64,000 nt of DNA from Paraherbaspirillum soli (lineage in GTDB: Bacteria > Pseudomonadota > Gammaproteobacteria > Burkholderiales > Burkholderiaceae_D), in the NCBI RefSeq assembly GCF_042654985.1, contig NZ_JBHSMT010000026.1, positions 248,001 through 312,000 on the forward strand, given 5' to 3'. The notes beneath the pieces are model-generated. The model saw only the letters and a list, made by a program, of their open reading frames with translations, did no database searches and was not told the DNA's origin. A program made the position numbers and the translations under genes. This document shows positions 49,882 to 58,585 of this stretch, in pieces; position 1 is the stretch's first letter; each line of letters starts with the position of its first letter.

Positions 49882-50889
49882 TCAAATCAGGCTGAGCTGT
49901 CGCAAGTCGATTTCGACCTGGCCCTGCATGCTGTCGACGGTCGCGCTGGGAATTTTGATGGCCGGTACTTTTTGTTTTTGCGTTTTTTGTGCCGGTGTGG
50001 GCGTTTTGGTTGGAGCTGGTGTTTTTGTCTGGGTTGGTATCTTTGCAGGTGCCGGCGCTTTTACTGAAGCCGGTGCTTTCGCAGGTGCTGGCGCTTTCAC
50101 AGGTGCAGGTGCAGCTACGGGTGCAGTTGCAACCTCAAGTGCAACCACGGGGGTAGATGCAATCACCGGTGTGGGTGCAACCACAGGAGTTGGTGCAACT
50201 TCCGGAGCCGGTGCAAGCTCAGGTGCGGGTGCTTTCGCCAATATTGGTGCGGGTTTTGCACGTTTTTCGATCTTGCCTTCGCGTCCCAGCCAATGTCTCA
50301 GCATGTCGTCGAACAGCGCCAGCATCGCTTGCGGCTGATCTTGCGTATAGGCTTGTCGAATGACTATTCCATCCCACATCGCCGTCAATAACAGGGCGGC
50401 CTGCTGCGCGTCGAGTGCCGGGTCGATTTGGCCGCGTTGCTGAGCGGTGCGCAGCATGTCGGCGAGACCGGCTATCCATTCCGCTTCAGCCTTCTTGATG
50501 ACGGTGCCTACGCGCTTGTTGCGCAGGCCTTCAGCGTAAATCTCGGTCATCAGGCCGGCGTCGCTGACGACCGTATAGCGGCTGGCGAAGGCTTTGGTAA
50601 TTGCCGACAAGGCCTGGGGCAGGTCATCGGTATCGTGGTATTCCGATAATAAGGTGCGCGCCTGGCGCCGCTCGTCCTCCGCCATCGCCGCAATAATCGC
50701 ATCCTTGCCGGTGAAGTAGCGATAAACCGCACCGGGCCCGAGTCCTACTTCGGTGCAGATTTCCTGCATCGAAGTTTGGTGAAATCCGGTCTTGCGGAAA
50801 CACTTTCCCGCGGATTTCAGGATATCGGCGCGCTTTTGCTCTGCTCTTTGAGTGGGCGATTGCGGTGTTTTGGATTTGCGAAGGACCAT
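49882..50889 (-). CDS. TetR/AcrR family regulator with long Ala/Pro/Lys-rich tail
   Basis: 335 residues, against about 200 for most TetR proteins. The N-terminal HTH is typical (RADILKSAGKCFRKTGFHQT, then GLGPGAVYRYFTGKDAI). A ligand-binding domain runs to about residue 200. The last 135 residues are repeats of AP, TP and KAPAPAK type (for example APVKAPAPAKAPASVKAPAP) and end in a conserved-looking non-repetitive tip (ATVDSMQGQVEIDLRQLSLI). Repeats of this sort resemble histone-H1-like DNA-binding tails seen in betaproteobacteria. It converges on the UNG-like gene with a 14-bp gap. Confidence 0.85.
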   Translation of the reverse strand: MVLRKSKTPQSPTQRAEQKRADILKSAGKCFRKTGFHQTSMQEICTEVGLGPGAVYRYFTGKDAIIAAMAEDERRQARTLLSEYHDTDDLPQALSAITKAFASRYTVVSDAGLMTEIYAEGLRNKRVGTVIKKAEAEWIAGLADMLRTAQQRGQIDPALDAQQAALLLTAMWDGIVIRQAYTQDQPQAMLALFDDMLRHWLGREGKIEKRAKPAPILAKAPAPELAPAPEVAPTPVVAPTPVIASTPVVALEVATAPVAAPAPVKAPAPAKAPASVKAPAPAKIPTQTKTPAPTKTPTPAQKTQKQKVPAIKIPSATVDSMQGQVEIDLRQLSLI

Positions 50890-51107
50890 GCTGAATACTG
50901 TTCTAACTAAAGGATTCTTTGCGGGAAGAGGGGCGCTATTATAGGTTGAACATCAGCTCCTTTTTCAGCTTTTTGAATCCGGATTCTTTTTGGCTGGTCC
51001 TGAAGGCGATGTTTGTTATGGGGGAAAAGTGCCGATATTTTTCGAAAAGTTACCTTGGCGGCAATGTATTCGGACGGGTTTTCATAGGGAGATCTGAAAA
51101 ATGGGCA

Positions 51108-51140
51108 ATACCTGATGAAATCACTCAAGTTTGATATACT
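51108..51140 (+). promoter_or_regulatory. IscR type 1 binding site and promoter of the isc operon
   Basis: Bases 51108-51132 match the type 1 IscR consensus (ATASYYGACTRWWWYAGTCRRSTAT) at 21 of 25 positions by my own alignment. A TATACT -10 box follows at 51135-51140, with a CTGATG -35 candidate 17 bp before it, inside the site. This is the arrangement by which holo-IscR represses its own operon in E. coli. Confidence 0.7.
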
Positions 51141-51205
51141 GTTCGAATTGTTCAGGGATTCATCAGGGTAAGGACACAGCGGATTGGTTTGCGAGCGGAG
51201 ATTAC

Positions 51206-51685
51206 ATGCGTCTGACTACTAAAGGACGGTTTGCGGTGACCGCCATGATTGACTTGGCATTGCGCCAGGGTAAAGGTCCGGTGACTTTATCCGCAATCAG
51301 CGAGCGGCAGGAAATTTCCTTGTCTTATCTGGAGCAGCTGTTTGGCAAGCTGCGCCGGCATCAGATAGTGGAGTCGGTACGCGGACCGGGCGGCGGCTAT
51401 AACCTGGCGCGCCGTGCCGAAGACGTCACCGTGGCCGACATCATTATCGCCGTCGACGAGCCGCTCGATGCGACCCAATGCGGTGGCAAGGAAAACTGTC
51501 ACAGCCCGGATCATGAAGGCGGCAGCCGCTGCATGACGCACGATCTGTGGTCGACCTTGAATGCCAAGATGGTCGAATACCTGGATTCGGTTTCGCTGAA
51601 AGACTTGGTAGAACAGCAGCATGCGCAGCAAAAGACCCTTGAACAAAATGTGGTGGTGATGCACCGTTCCCACCTGATTGCCTGA
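51206..51685 (+). CDS. iscR: Iron-sulfur cluster regulator IscR (Rrf2 family)
   Basis: 159 residues from the ATG at 51206 (MRLTTKGRFAVTAMIDLALR); 25 upstream codons in frame do not belong to the family. A winged helix is followed by the cluster ligands Cys92, Cys98 and Cys109 with His112 in CGGKENCHSPDHEGGSRCMT. E. coli IscR has Cys92, Cys98, Cys104 and His107, so this loop is five residues longer. It binds [2Fe-2S] and represses the operon; a matching type 1 site lies upstream. First gene of the operon, 18 bp before iscS. Confidence 0.95.
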   Translation: MRLTTKGRFAVTAMIDLALRQGKGPVTLSAISERQEISLSYLEQLFGKLRRHQIVESVRGPGGGYNLARRAEDVTVADIIIAVDEPLDATQCGGKENCHSPDHEGGSRCMTHDLWSTLNAKMVEYLDSVSLKDLVEQQHAQQKTLEQNVVVMHRSHLIA

Positions 51686-51703
51686 TTGGAGCCTGGAAAA
51701 AGT

Positions 51704-52957
51704 ATGAATGCCCCTCTGGAACAAAGCCTGATAGATACCTTGAAGGCGCCGCACTTCCCAATTTATATGGATTATTCGGCAACCACGCCGATCGATCCGC
51801 GTGTTGCCGACAAGATGATCCCGTATTTGCGTGAGCAGTTCGGCAATCCGGCTTCGCGCAGCCACATGTATGGCTGGACCGCTGAAAAAGCCGTTGAAGA
51901 TGCACGCGAGCAGGTCGCTGCACTGGTCAACGCCGACCCGCGCGAGATCATCTGGACCTCCGGCGCGACCGAGAGCGACAACCTGGCATTGAAGGGCGCA
52001 GCCAATTTCTACAAAACCAAGGGCAAACACATCATCACGGTAAAGACCGAGCACAAGGCTGTGCTGGATACCGTGCGTGAACTTGAGCGCCAGGGTTTCG
52101 AAGCGACCTATCTGCAACCGCAGGACAATGGCTTGATCACGCTGGAGCAACTGGAAGCGGCGATCCGCCCGGACACGATCCTGGTGTCGGTGATGCTGGT
52201 GAATAATGAAATCGGCGTGATCCAGCCGATCCCGGAAATCGGCGAACTGTGCCGTAAAAAAGGCATTATTTTCCATTGCGATGCGGCCCAGGCAACCGGC
52301 AAGGTCGAGATCGACCTGGAAAAATGGAAGGTCGACCTGATGACCTTTACCGCCCACAAAACCTATGGACCTAAAGGCATCGGCGCTTTGTATGTGCGGC
52401 GCAAACCGCGCGTCCGTATCGAGGCGCAAATGCATGGCGGCGGTCACGAGCGCGGCCTGCGTTCCGGTACTTTGCCGACCCATCAGATTGTCGGCATGGG
52501 TGAAGCTTTCCGTATCGCCAAAGAAGAAATGGAAACCGAAACCGTCCGCATCAAGGCCTTGCGCGATCGTCTCGCGAACGGTCTGTTGACGATGGAAGAG
52601 GTCTACGTCAACGGCGACATGGAACATCGCGTGCCGCACAATCTGAACGTCAGTTTCAATTATGTTGAAGGCGAGTCGCTGATCATGGCGATCAAGGATA
52701 TCGCGGTGTCGTCCGGCTCGGCCTGTACTTCGGCCAGCCTGGAGCCTTCTTATATATTGCGTGCGCTAGGGCGCAGCGATGAATTGGCGCACAGTTCGAT
52801 CCGTTTCACCATCGGCCGCTTTACGACCGAAGAAGACATCGACTTCACGATCAACCTGATCAAGGAAAAAGTGGCGAAACTGCGTGAGCTGTCGCCGTTG
52901 TGGGATATGTATAAGGACGGGATCGACATCAGTACGATCCAGTGGGCAGCGCACTAA
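51704..52957 (+). CDS. iscS: Cysteine desulfurase IscS
   Basis: 417 residues from the ATG at 51704. PLP site TAHKTYGPKGIGAL includes the Schiff-base lysine. The mobile catalytic loop SSGSACTSASLEPSY holds the active cysteine. NifS/IscS signature YMDYSATTPIDPRVADKM lies near the N-terminus. The enzyme takes sulfur from cysteine and passes it to IscU for cluster building in the cytoplasm. The extra ~12 residues at the N-terminus relative to E. coli IscS are common in Burkholderiales. Confidence 0.97.
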   Translation: MNAPLEQSLIDTLKAPHFPIYMDYSATTPIDPRVADKMIPYLREQFGNPASRSHMYGWTAEKAVEDAREQVAALVNADPREIIWTSGATESDNLALKGAANFYKTKGKHIITVKTEHKAVLDTVRELERQGFEATYLQPQDNGLITLEQLEAAIRPDTILVSVMLVNNEIGVIQPIPEIGELCRKKGIIFHCDAAQATGKVEIDLEKWKVDLMTFTAHKTYGPKGIGALYVRRKPRVRIEAQMHGGGHERGLRSGTLPTHQIVGMGEAFRIAKEEMETETVRIKALRDRLANGLLTMEEVYVNGDMEHRVPHNLNVSFNYVEGESLIMAIKDIAVSSGSACTSASLEPSYILRALGRSDELAHSSIRFTIGRFTTEEDIDFTINLIKEKVAKLRELSPLWDMYKDGIDISTIQWAAH

Positions 52958-52982
52958 TCGCAGCGTCAACAAGGAGTAGCAA

Positions 52983-53387
52983 ATGTCATATTCAGAAAAA
53001 GTTCTCGACCACTATGAAAACCCGCGCAACGTTGGCGCCTTCGAAAAAGGCGACGACACCGTCGGTACCGGAATGGTCGGCGCGCCAGCATGTGGCGACG
53101 TCATGAAATTGCAGATCAAGGTTGGCGCAGACGGCGTGATCCAGGATGCGAAGTTCAAGACCTACGGCTGCGGCTCGGCGATTGCTTCGTCGTCGCTGGT
53201 GACCGAGTGGGTCAAGGGCAAGACGCTGGACCAGGCTTTGTCGATCAAGAACACCCAGATCGCCGAAGAGCTGGCGCTGCCGCCGGTCAAGATTCACTGC
53301 TCGATCCTGGCGGAAGATGCGATCAAGGCCGCGGTCGAGGATTACAAGACCAAGCACGGCACGACTGAGCAAAAGCAAGCAGCGTAA
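52983..53387 (+). CDS. iscU: Iron-sulfur scaffold protein IscU
   Basis: 134 residues. The three cluster-binding cysteines lie in GAPACGDVM (with the aspartate that controls cluster release), TYGCGSAIASSS and KIHCSILAEDA. The HscA-recognition motif LPPVK precedes the third cysteine. It lies 25 bp after iscS with AAGGAG before the ATG. It receives sulfur from IscS, and clusters are released with HscA/HscB, both encoded downstream. Confidence 0.97.
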   Translation: MSYSEKVLDHYENPRNVGAFEKGDDTVGTGMVGAPACGDVMKLQIKVGADGVIQDAKFKTYGCGSAIASSSLVTEWVKGKTLDQALSIKNTQIAEELALPPVKIHCSILAEDAIKAAVEDYKTKHGTTEQKQAA

Positions 53388-53470
53388 ATACGTGGCATCC
53401 CCCGGTAACCGGCGACGCATCGTCGCGGTTGCCGGAAGGCTGAAACGACCGGAAAAGAGATCGACGGGTT

Positions 53471-53794
53471 ATGGCAATCACACTTACTGAAAAAGCAGCG
53501 AAACATATCAACCGCTACCTCGAGCGGCGGGGCAAAGGTATCGGCTTGCGTTTTGGCGTGCGCACCACCGGCTGTTCCGGTCTGGCCTACAAGCTGGAAT
53601 ATGTGGATGAAAAGACGGATGAAGATGCCGTCTTTGAATCGCATGGCATCCACGTTTTCGTCGATCCGAAAAGCCTGCCCTACATCGACGGCACCGAGCT
53701 CGATTTCGCGCGCGAGGGCTTGAACGAAGGCTTCAAGTTCTACAATCCGAACGTCAAGGATGAATGCGGTTGCGGTGAGAGTTTCCGGATTTGA
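53471..53794 (+). CDS. iscA: A-type iron-sulfur carrier IscA
   Basis: 107 residues of the HesB/IscA family. The conserved cysteines are in TTGCSGLAYKLEY and in the C-terminal CGCGESF. Start MAITLTEKAAKHINRYLERR. A-type proteins carry iron or [2Fe-2S]/[4Fe-4S] clusters to targets. Order iscU-iscA-hscB is standard. Confidence 0.96.
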   Translation: MAITLTEKAAKHINRYLERRGKGIGLRFGVRTTGCSGLAYKLEYVDEKTDEDAVFESHGIHVFVDPKSLPYIDGTELDFAREGLNEGFKFYNPNVKDECGCGESFRI

Positions 53795-53896
53795 GATTGG
53801 CATTGCCTGGGCTTGACGGCAAACAGACCGCCACATGATGGAGCAGATGAATTCGCAAGCCTGTTGCAATACAACAGGCTTTTGTTTTAAGTAACT

Positions 53897-54412
53897 ATGC
53901 AAAACCACTTCGAGTTATTCCACCTGCCGCAACGCTTCACGCTTGATACTTCGGCGCTGGAAAAGGCCTATCACGAGGTGCAAAACCAAACGCATCCCGA
54001 TCGTTTCGCCAATGCGACCGGCGCCGAAAAGCGCGTTGCGATGCAATGGACGACACGCGCCAATGAAGCCTATCAGACGCTAAAAAGCCCATTCAGACGC
54101 GCCGCTTATTTATGCGAGTTGAACGGCGTGGCATTACAGGCCGAGTCGAACACGGCGATGCCGGGCGCGTTTCTGATGCAGCAGATGGAATGGCGCGAAA
54201 CGCTTGAAGACGCGCGTGCCGCCAAAGACTTGCCGGCGCTGGAGCAACTGGACAGCGAATTGCGTGCCGCGCGCAAGGCCGATCTGCTGAAGATTGCCGG
54301 CTTGCTGGATGCGCATGATTTCGTGACGGCGGCGCAACATGTGCGGCAGTTGATGTTCCTGGAAAAATTCGGCGAAGAGATCGGTAATGCGTTTGCCATT
54401 ATCGAGTCATAG
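53897..54412 (+). CDS. hscB: Co-chaperone HscB
   Basis: 171 residues. The N-terminal J-domain has the HPD motif in QTHPDRFANATGAEKRVAMQ and the FHLPQRF start; the C-terminal three-helix domain (about residues 90-171) is the IscU-binding part. It presents IscU to HscA and stimulates its ATPase. Normally hscA would follow; here a LysE-type gene intervenes. Confidence 0.95.
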   Translation: MQNHFELFHLPQRFTLDTSALEKAYHEVQNQTHPDRFANATGAEKRVAMQWTTRANEAYQTLKSPFRRAAYLCELNGVALQAESNTAMPGAFLMQQMEWRETLEDARAAKDLPALEQLDSELRAARKADLLKIAGLLDAHDFVTAAQHVRQLMFLEKFGEEIGNAFAIIES

Positions 54413-54431
54413 CGGATAGTCGAGATCGAGC

Positions 54432-55046
54432 ATGCCTGAGATTGGGTTGTTTCTAGTTGCCGCGATGACGCTGACGATAGCGCCCGGTCCGGACAATATT
54501 TATGTGCTGACGCGCGGCATTGCGCAGGGAAAAAAAGCCGGTCTGGTCGCCGCGCTCGGCTTCAGCTCCGGTCTGATTTTTCATACCATGCTGGCGGTGC
54601 TGGGTTTCGCCGCGCTGATCAAGGCTTCGCCGACCGCGTATTCGCTATTGCGTTATGCCGGCGCCGGCTATTTGGTGTACATCGGGATTCGCACTTTGCG
54701 CTCACATCCGGCGATTCATGTGCCAGGCAACCCAACGTCGCTGAAGCTGCCGCGGATTTACTGGCAAAGCGTGATTGCGAATATGCTGAATCCGAAAGTG
54801 ACCTTGTTTTTCATCGCATTTTTGCCGCAGTTCGTGAACTCCCACGCCGGCCATATTCCAGCGCAGATGCTATTGCTGGCGGCGGTGTTTATTTTGCAGG
54901 CGCTGGCAATTTTTAGCGCGATCGCCTGTTTTTCTGGCATGGTCGGAGCGTTTTTCCAACGCAAAGCTTCGGCCGCCACCTACTTGAATCGATTGGCTGG
55001 CTGTGCGTTTATCGGACTCGGTATTCGCATCGCTTTGCCGGAATAA
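54432..55046 (+). CDS. LysE/RhtB-family amino-acid exporter
   Basis: 204 residues, about six membrane helices. The family pattern MTLTIAPGPDNIYVLTRGIA at the N-terminus and ANMLNPKVTLFFIAFLPQF in the middle is clear. It starts 19 bp after hscB and ends 3 bp before hscA, so it is certainly part of the isc transcript. Members export amino acids (lysine, homoserine, threonine, cysteine/O-acetylserine for EamB). The substrate here is unknown; cysteine would make sense beside a cysteine desulfurase, but that is speculation. Confidence 0.9.
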   Translation: MPEIGLFLVAAMTLTIAPGPDNIYVLTRGIAQGKKAGLVAALGFSSGLIFHTMLAVLGFAALIKASPTAYSLLRYAGAGYLVYIGIRTLRSHPAIHVPGNPTSLKLPRIYWQSVIANMLNPKVTLFFIAFLPQFVNSHAGHIPAQMLLLAAVFILQALAIFSAIACFSGMVGAFFQRKASAATYLNRLAGCAFIGLGIRIALPE

Positions 55047-55049
55047 ATT

Positions 55050-56915
55050 ATGGCTCTCCTCCAAATCTCCGAACCTGGCATGTCCACCGCCCCGCATCAG
55101 CATCGGCTGGCGGTAGGGATTGATCTCGGCACCACCAATTCGCTGGTGGCCACAGTGCGCAACAGCATTCCCGAGGTATTGAACGATGAGGCAGGGCGCT
55201 CATTGCTGCCGTCCATCGTGCGCTACCTGCCGAACGGTAACGCGCACATCGGCTACAAGGCGCAATCGGCCCAGACCACCGACCCCAAGAACACCATCGT
55301 GTCGGTCAAACGCTTCATGGGACGCGGCCTGAAAGACATCGCTTACGCCGAAAACCTGCCCTACGATTTTCTGGATGTGCCGGGCATGGTGCAATTGAAG
55401 ACCGTCGCCGGCGTCAAAAGTCCGGTCGAGATTTCTGCCGAAATCCTGGCAACGCTGCGTCAGCAGGCGGAAGACGCGCTCGGCGACGACCTGGTCGGCG
55501 CGGTGATTACAGTGCCGGCTTATTTCGACGATGCACAGCGTCAGGCCACCAAGGACGCCGCCAAACTGGCCGGCCTCAACGTCTTGCGTTTGCTGAATGA
55601 ACCGACCGCGGCCGCGATCGCCTACGGCCTGGACAACGCTTCCGAAGGCGTCTATGCGGTTTACGACCTGGGCGGCGGCACCTTCGATATCTCGGTACTG
55701 AAGTTGACCAAGGGCGTGTTTGAAGTGCTGGCTACCGGCGGCGATTCAGCGCTGGGCGGCGACGATTTCGACCATAGATTATTTTGCTGGATCAGCGAAG
55801 AGGCGCAACTGGCGCCGCTGTCCGACGAGGATACGCGGGTGCTAATGGTCAAGGCACGCGAAGCCAAGGAACTGCTGTCGACGCACGCCGAAGTCAGCAT
55901 CGACGCCGCGCTGAGTTCCGGCGAACAGGTGCATCTGCGGCTGACCACCGCGATCTTCGACCAGATTACCCAACACCTGGTAGCCAAGACCCTGACCCCG
56001 ACCAGGAAGGCGCTGCGCGATGCCGACCTGAGCGTCGATGATGTCGATGGTGTGGTGCTGGTCGGCGGCGCTACCCGCATGCCGAGCATCCGCAAAGCGG
56101 TCGGTGCTTATTTCCAGACCACGCCGCTGGCCAATATCGACCCGGACAAAGTAGTGGCGCTGGGCGCCGCGATCCAGGCCAATCTGCTGGCCGGCAACCG
56201 GGCGCCGGGCGACGACTGGTTGCTGCTCGATGTGATTCCGCTGTCGCTCGGTATCGAAACCATGGGCGGCCTGGTCGACAAAGTGATTCCACGCAATTCG
56301 ACCATCCCATGCGCCCGCGCGCAAGAATTCACCACCTTCAAGGATGGTCAGACCGCGATGGCGATCCAGGTGCTGCAAGGCGAACGCGAGCTGGTCAGCG
56401 ACTGCCGTTCGCTGGCCAAATTCGAACTGCGCGGGATTCCGCCGATGGCTGCAGGCGCGGCGCGGATTCGGGTGACTTATCAAGTCGATGCGGATGGTTT
56501 GCTGTCGGTCTCCGCGCGCGAATTGCGTTCCGGCGTAGAAGCGTCGATCAGCGTCAAGCCATCCTATGGCTTGGGCGACGATGAAATCGCCCGCATGTTG
56601 CAGGACTCGTTTGCGTCGGCCGATATCGACATGCGCATGCGCGCATTGAAAGAAGAGCAGGTTGAGGCCGAGCGGATCATCCTTGCCACCGAGTCGGCGC
56701 TGACGGTTGATGCCGCGCTGTTGTCGGAGCAGGAGCGGGTCTCGATTGCGGCGCTGATTGCCGACGTGCGCGCAAAGGCGCAGGGCGACGATCATCTGGC
56801 GATCAAGGCCGCGGTCGATGCGCTGGCGCATGGCACCGAAGATTTCGCCGCGCGCCGGATGGACCGCAGCGTGCACGACGCCCTGACCGGCAAGACGCTG
56901 GACCAAGTTTCGTAA
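55050..56915 (+). CDS. hscA: Hsp70-type chaperone HscA
   Basis: 621 residues. Hsp70 signatures: GIDLGTTNSLVATV, VYDLGGGTFDISVLKL and VVLVGGATRMPSIRKAV. The substrate-binding domain starts near residue 390 (IPLSLGIETMGGLVDKVIPR). The sequence between the domains and the absence of the long DnaK C-terminal lid tail agree with HscA. It acts with HscB to release clusters from IscU. The ATG 3 bp after the exporter stop suggests translational coupling. Confidence 0.96.
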   Translation: MALLQISEPGMSTAPHQHRLAVGIDLGTTNSLVATVRNSIPEVLNDEAGRSLLPSIVRYLPNGNAHIGYKAQSAQTTDPKNTIVSVKRFMGRGLKDIAYAENLPYDFLDVPGMVQLKTVAGVKSPVEISAEILATLRQQAEDALGDDLVGAVITVPAYFDDAQRQATKDAAKLAGLNVLRLLNEPTAAAIAYGLDNASEGVYAVYDLGGGTFDISVLKLTKGVFEVLATGGDSALGGDDFDHRLFCWISEEAQLAPLSDEDTRVLMVKAREAKELLSTHAEVSIDAALSSGEQVHLRLTTAIFDQITQHLVAKTLTPTRKALRDADLSVDDVDGVVLVGGATRMPSIRKAVGAYFQTTPLANIDPDKVVALGAAIQANLLAGNRAPGDDWLLLDVIPLSLGIETMGGLVDKVIPRNSTIPCARAQEFTTFKDGQTAMAIQVLQGERELVSDCRSLAKFELRGIPPMAAGAARIRVTYQVDADGLLSVSARELRSGVEASISVKPSYGLGDDEIARMLQDSFASADIDMRMRALKEEQVEAERIILATESALTVDAALLSEQERVSIAALIADVRAKAQGDDHLAIKAAVDALAHGTEDFAARRMDRSVHDALTGKTLDQVS

Positions 56916-56947
56916 ATTGTTTTAAACATATTCCCGAGGTAAACCAA

Positions 56948-57286
56948 GTGCCACAAATCGTCGTACTACCCCATCCAACCTTCTGTCCTGAAGGTACCGT
57001 GATTGATGCGCCAAGCGGGCAGTCCATCTGCGACGCATTGCTCAACCACGATATCGAAATCGAACACGCTTGCGAAAAATCCTGCGCCTGCACTACCTGT
57101 CATCTGGTCGTGCGCGAAGGCTTCGCATCATTGAACGAACTGGACGAAAAGGAAGAAGACTTGCTGGATATGGCTTGGGGACTGGAAGCGACATCGCGCC
57201 TGTCGTGCCAGGCTATTCTGGGACAAGAAGATCTGGTGGTGGAAATCCCGAAATACACGATCAACCACGCCAGCGAAAACCATTGA
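56948..57286 (+). CDS. fdx: [2Fe-2S] ferredoxin of the isc operon
   Basis: 112 residues with a GTG start at 56948 preceded by GAGGT. Cluster cysteines are Cys42, Cys48, Cys51 and Cys87 (HACEKSCACTTCHLVV, RLSCQA), plus the extra Cys46 typical of bacterial Isc ferredoxins. It supplies electrons for cluster assembly on IscU. Gap to hscA 32 bp. Confidence 0.95.
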   Translation: MPQIVVLPHPTFCPEGTVIDAPSGQSICDALLNHDIEIEHACEKSCACTTCHLVVREGFASLNELDEKEEDLLDMAWGLEATSRLSCQAILGQEDLVVEIPKYTINHASENH

Positions 57287-57303
57287 TAAGGGGGACTGGA
57301 AAA

Positions 57304-57498
57304 ATGAAATGGACCGATTCACTGCTGATCGCAGAAGCCTTATACGACAAGTTTCCGGACATCGACCCGACCAAGATTCGCTTTACCGATTTGCATAATT
57401 GGGTGGGCGAGTTGGATGGGTTTGACGACGACCGGCATCGTTCCGGCGAGAAAATCCTGGAAGCGATCCAGGCCGCCTGGATTGAAGAAGCAAAGTAA
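57304..57498 (+). CDS. iscX: IscX
   Basis: 64 residues from the ATG at 57304 (start MKWTDSLLIAEALYDKFPDI); upstream codons in this frame overlap fdx and should not be counted. The FTDLHNWVGELDGFDDD acidic segment is typical of IscX, a small iron-binding regulator that slows IscS. GGGGA precedes it. Last gene of the operon, before a strong terminator. Confidence 0.95.
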   Translation: MKWTDSLLIAEALYDKFPDIDPTKIRFTDLHNWVGELDGFDDDRHRSGEKILEAIQAAWIEEAK

Positions 57499-57512
57499 AC
57501 CGTCGTACATTG

Positions 57513-57556
57513 CAGAAAAAAACCTCTGTCGCTGTTGTAGTGACAGAGGTTTTTTT
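57513..57556 (+). terminator. Rho-independent terminator of the isc operon
   Basis: Stem AAAAACCTCTGTC / GACAGAGGTTTTT with a loop GCTGTTGTAGT and a T run. It may also serve the convergent glycine-zipper gene at 57599. Confidence 0.85.
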
Positions 57557-57598
57557 ATGCGCCGCAGAAAATGAACACTGCGGATTTGACGCTACGTG

Positions 57599-58288
57599 TT
57601 AACCGCGCGATTCCAGATGACCGTTCACTACACGGACCGGATCGCCGACTCGCCATTCCGATTGCGACGATGGGAAGCTGCGCATCTTGCCGTCTTCCAT
57701 CCGCACTTCGACTTGATAAGTGGTCGTGGTGTGCGTGCGTTTTTCTACTTCATTACCGGCAAAACCGCCGCCGACCGCACCTGCAACAGTAGCCAGCGTA
57801 TTGCCGCGACCGTGGCCGACTTGATGGCCGAGGATACCGCCCAGTACCGCACCCGCCGCGATCCCTACGCCGCTAGGTTTGGCCGCGTGCTGAATCGCCT
57901 GGACCGACTCGACATGACCGCAAGTGTGGCAGACGGCTGGCTGTGCCGCGTGTTGCGGGCGTGGTTCTTCAGTGTAGTTGGGACGGGTTGCCGGTGCGGG
58001 GGCCGGTGCTTGTGCGTAATTTGCCGGAGCTGGCGCCTGCGCATAATTTGCCGGCGCTTGCGCGTAATTGCTATTTGGGCCTGGCAGCGGCTGGTTGGGC
58101 GGCAAGGCATTGGAATTGTAGCCCTGTGCCGGAGCCGACATGGCGGCGACTGGGGCCGGGTTCGAGCTGTTTGCGCCTGGAATCAGGCCAGTGATGGCGG
58201 CGACGCCGACCAGGCTAGCCATGGTTACCGCTACCGCGGCAGTAGCGACTAGCGGATGAATGCGATTGCTTGGTTTTGGGCTGTCCAT
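57599..58288 (-). CDS. Glycine-zipper 2TM domain envelope protein
   Basis: 229 residues. An N-terminal hydrophobic segment (PLVATAAVAVTMASLVGVAA) anchors or exports the protein. Next comes a low-complexity linker with NYAQAPA repeats (about residues 70-100), a CHTCGH pair of cysteines near residue 120, and the glycine-zipper helices (GVGIAAGAVLGGILGHQVGH, VAGAVGGGFAGNEVEK). The end (VRMEDGKMRSFPSSQSEWRV) matches the SlyB/17-kDa antigen pattern. Likely an outer-membrane-associated stress or integrity protein. Single gene, convergent with iscX. Confidence 0.85.
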   Translation of the reverse strand: MDSPKPSNRIHPLVATAAVAVTMASLVGVAAITGLIPGANSSNPAPVAAMSAPAQGYNSNALPPNQPLPGPNSNYAQAPANYAQAPAPANYAQAPAPAPATRPNYTEEPRPQHAAQPAVCHTCGHVESVQAIQHAAKPSGVGIAAGAVLGGILGHQVGHGRGNTLATVAGAVGGGFAGNEVEKRTHTTTTYQVEVRMEDGKMRSFPSSQSEWRVGDPVRVVNGHLESRG

Positions 58289-58585
58289 AATTACCTCCTG
58301 TGGGTTTTTTTATTGATTACGATCATTACATTATCGAAGCTTCGGCAAGCGAAGAATATCCAGATAGTGTGTCAAATGTAATCTTATGTAACGGTTCGTT
58401 GCGACACGCGAAATATTCGGCTGCAGGCTATCACAATTGCGGCCGTAAAAACGTTATTAAAAAGCATCGTGTCTCACCTGATCGGCCCACAGTCAGTAGA
58501 ATGCATGACAAATACGCAATTAAATTTGAATGCGCAATTGTCATCGTCAGACGTCGTCAGGATCAAAACAACGTGGGAGATCAAT
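58289..58585. promoter_or_regulatory. Divergent promoter region, glycine-zipper gene / LysR gene
   Basis: This 297-bp AT-rich gap separates the two divergent genes. I see no unambiguous operator. Upstream frames that extend the LysR gene by 39 codons lie here and lack a ribosome site. Confidence 0.3.
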
